This document shows, piece by piece, positions 58,616 through 60,000 of a DNA stretch of 60,000 nt. The notes under the pieces were generated by a model. That model made no database searches. It saw nothing but the letters and a program-made list of their open reading frames with translations, and was not told where the DNA came from. This stretch comes from Membranipora membranacea (lineage: Eukaryota > Bryozoa > Gymnolaemata > Cheilostomatida > Membraniporidae), in NCBI GenBank assembly GCA_914767715.1, contig OU612072.1, forward strand, positions 12,774,001-12,834,000, given 5' to 3'. Numbering within the stretch: position 1 is the first letter of the stretch; each line of letters starts with the position of its first letter. A program made the translations under genes and the position numbers.

Positions 58616-59309
58616 TTTGAAGTGGTTGACGTCGTCTGGTATCACCTGGCTCCATTCTCTTTATCTGAAATCTCCTGAGCTGTGAGAACTTGAGATCTCA
58701 CATTGTGACCATTGTAGCTCTATGGCATGAGGCTGCTTACCGACGTATCTTGTACTTTCTGCTGTTTAAAGTGAGGACTGTACTCTACTGAGCATAGGTC
58801 AGTGCTGCGGGGCAGAAAACCTGAAATTCAAAATTGTTTGTGGTTGTTTAAGTTGTAGCATGCATTGCTGGATATCGTGTAAACCTTTTTTGTTCCTCTT
58901 CAGCCTGATAATGGATGACTGATAAGCCGAATGCCAACTTAAACCAAGCCAGGCTGCTTGATTATTATTGTTTTTACAAGGCAACTGTTAAATGACATAA
59001 AAATGAAATCTAGCCAGCGGGCAGACCAGACCATGCATTTGGAGTTAGGAGTACTCCTTGGTTCAAGAATTCATCTCTTTGTGATACATAGTACTAATTG
59101 GTCAAGCCTTCCCCAACTTGCACAAACACTATCATGAAGGACTCTGCAGTTGCGCTAAAATGGTACAACTGTATGAGAACAAGGAATTGACTCCTTGAAG
59201 GGAATACATCCCGCTATTTATTCAACTCAAAGTCAATTATACAGTGCAGCAATGAACTCATTCTTCCTCGAGGGAGTTCATTGAGTGCAGTGACCAGCCA
59301 GTAAGTTAC

Positions 59310-59416
59310 TCGCTTGAATCAGCTAGTCTTGCAGCCTCCTTCATCATTGACTGTGTCATAGTAGTTTCAGACTCCGCTGTTGACTCTGCTGTTGGCTCTG
59401 ATGTTGACTCTGCCAT
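59310..59416 (-). CDS. Possible small first coding exon (35 codons)
   Basis: ATG at 59416 in a good context (AAAAATGG) opens MAESTSEPTAESTAESETTM then TQSMMKEAARLADSSE, stopping at TAA 59306-59308. A GT donor (GA|GTAACT) overlaps the stop. The Thr/Glu/Ser-rich acidic start looks like a real N-terminus, possibly of the DUF6589-like gene downstream on the same strand. Its donor phase (2) does not fit the exon at 57289 directly, so another exon would be needed between them. It could also be a chance frame. Confidence 0.3.
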
Positions 59417-60000
59417 TTTTCTTTTATCAGTTAATAAAGAAGAATGTATGTGCAGGCTGATTTCAGATTTATTCCTGACATAGTAAGTTTGTCAACTCGA
59501 ATGATGGCTGGCTAGACAACACCTAATCTGTTGTACACCTCACGTGTTCACTACAGTGGTATTTAATAAAAGGTCATAAGGTTATACAGATCACCCGTAT
59601 TATTAATAGTAATGACTTTAAGTCCTCAGGCTATTATTTGTAAACACATTTAATTTATTAGTTGTCTCACCACAAAGAAGGTGGCCATAACTGCGTCACT
59701 TTATGGTTATATACTTAAACGGAGGGGAGAAAGTGGTTGATAAAGAAATGCCTCTACCTGAGCACTTAAACTAAGCCCCCTCAGAATTCCTAGCTCCCGC
59801 AGACTTTTTGACAGGACACACCGCAAAGTTTTAAAGCAATAATAATATATTGGGCCAACTAAAGCTTCTCATGTGAAAATATCATTGTAGCTGCGGTGAG
59901 CTTCGTGCACGCCCTCACTGATAGTCTGGGAGCGTGGGCTACGCTTGCTCACCATGCTATGTGTTGCCTTTGTTATCTGGCCAATTCAAGCTCCAATTAG
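59417..60000. other. Non-coding window end
   Basis: No gene is seen. GTCTGGGAGCGTGGGCTACG near 59922 resembles the CCGAGCGTGGG motifs found at 48033 and 50770. Confidence 0.4.

Overview
The window is AT-rich, gene-sparse genomic DNA from a multicellular animal, most likely a marine or aquatic invertebrate. The evidence is GT-AG introns, AATAAA polyadenylation signals, a CR1/L2-like LINE, a PIF/Harbinger transposon with a MADF partner gene, short terminal-inverted-repeat elements, several minisatellites, and a tandem family of invertebrate-type (i-type/destabilase-like) lysozymes. The phylum cannot be fixed from the sequence alone. No bacterial-type operon, CRISPR array, rRNA or convincing tRNA was seen.

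Layout: (1) 1.1-6.2 kb, plus strand: a nearly complete LINE with ORF1 and an endonuclease/reverse transcriptase ORF2 broken by one stop and one frameshift. (2) 6-13 kb: non-coding sequence with a diverged 0.75-kb direct duplication (9.9-11.5 kb) and a 384-bp TTAA-flanked MITE ending 67 bp before the next gene. (3) 13.2-14.1 kb, plus strand: an unrecognised six-transmembrane protein. (4) 16.8-40 kb: five minus-strand i-type lysozyme genes or remnants. Two are intact (27.5-28.4 and 35.0-36.2 kb, each three exons with the same intron phases). Three are broken (16.8, 20.1 and 31.7 kb). They sit in diverged segmental duplications of about 3-4 kb that also carry a conserved upstream element and a recurring TATA-containing block. 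Between them lie a heptanucleotide minisatellite (22.2-22.5 kb) and two related MITEs. (5) 40.5-43.1 kb: 8-bp and 185-bp tandem repeats and a RecQ-helicase-like fragment. (6) 43.5-57.3 kb, minus strand: a multi-exon gene whose 3' half matches, from memory, the DUF6589 family. Its 5' half has a possible RFX-like DNA-binding exon and EPKKPIA repeats. A PIF/Harbinger transposon (about 47.25-54.3 kb) lies inside one intron of it. (7) 58.2-58.6 kb: an 87-bp tandem array. (8) 59.3 kb: a possible small 5' exon.

Inside the Harbinger element the plus-strand MADF/BESS gene (three exons) and the minus-strand DDE nuclease gene (six exons) converge on a 138-bp tandem array of about 6.4 copies. The array fills nearly the whole space between the two stop codons and puts about four AATAAA signals per unit on the nuclease strand only. 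The nuclease copy is probably dead: its first catalytic Asp is Asn, exon 4 has a one-base deletion and exon 6 a stop.

Most instructive biology: birth-and-death evolution of a secreted lysozyme cluster, including catalytic-Glu-to-Gln changes and coordinated cysteine losses; a transposon nested in a gene; and a satellite array placed as a possible one-directional transcription terminator. Gene models were assembled by hand from reading frames, splice signals and phase agreement between exons.
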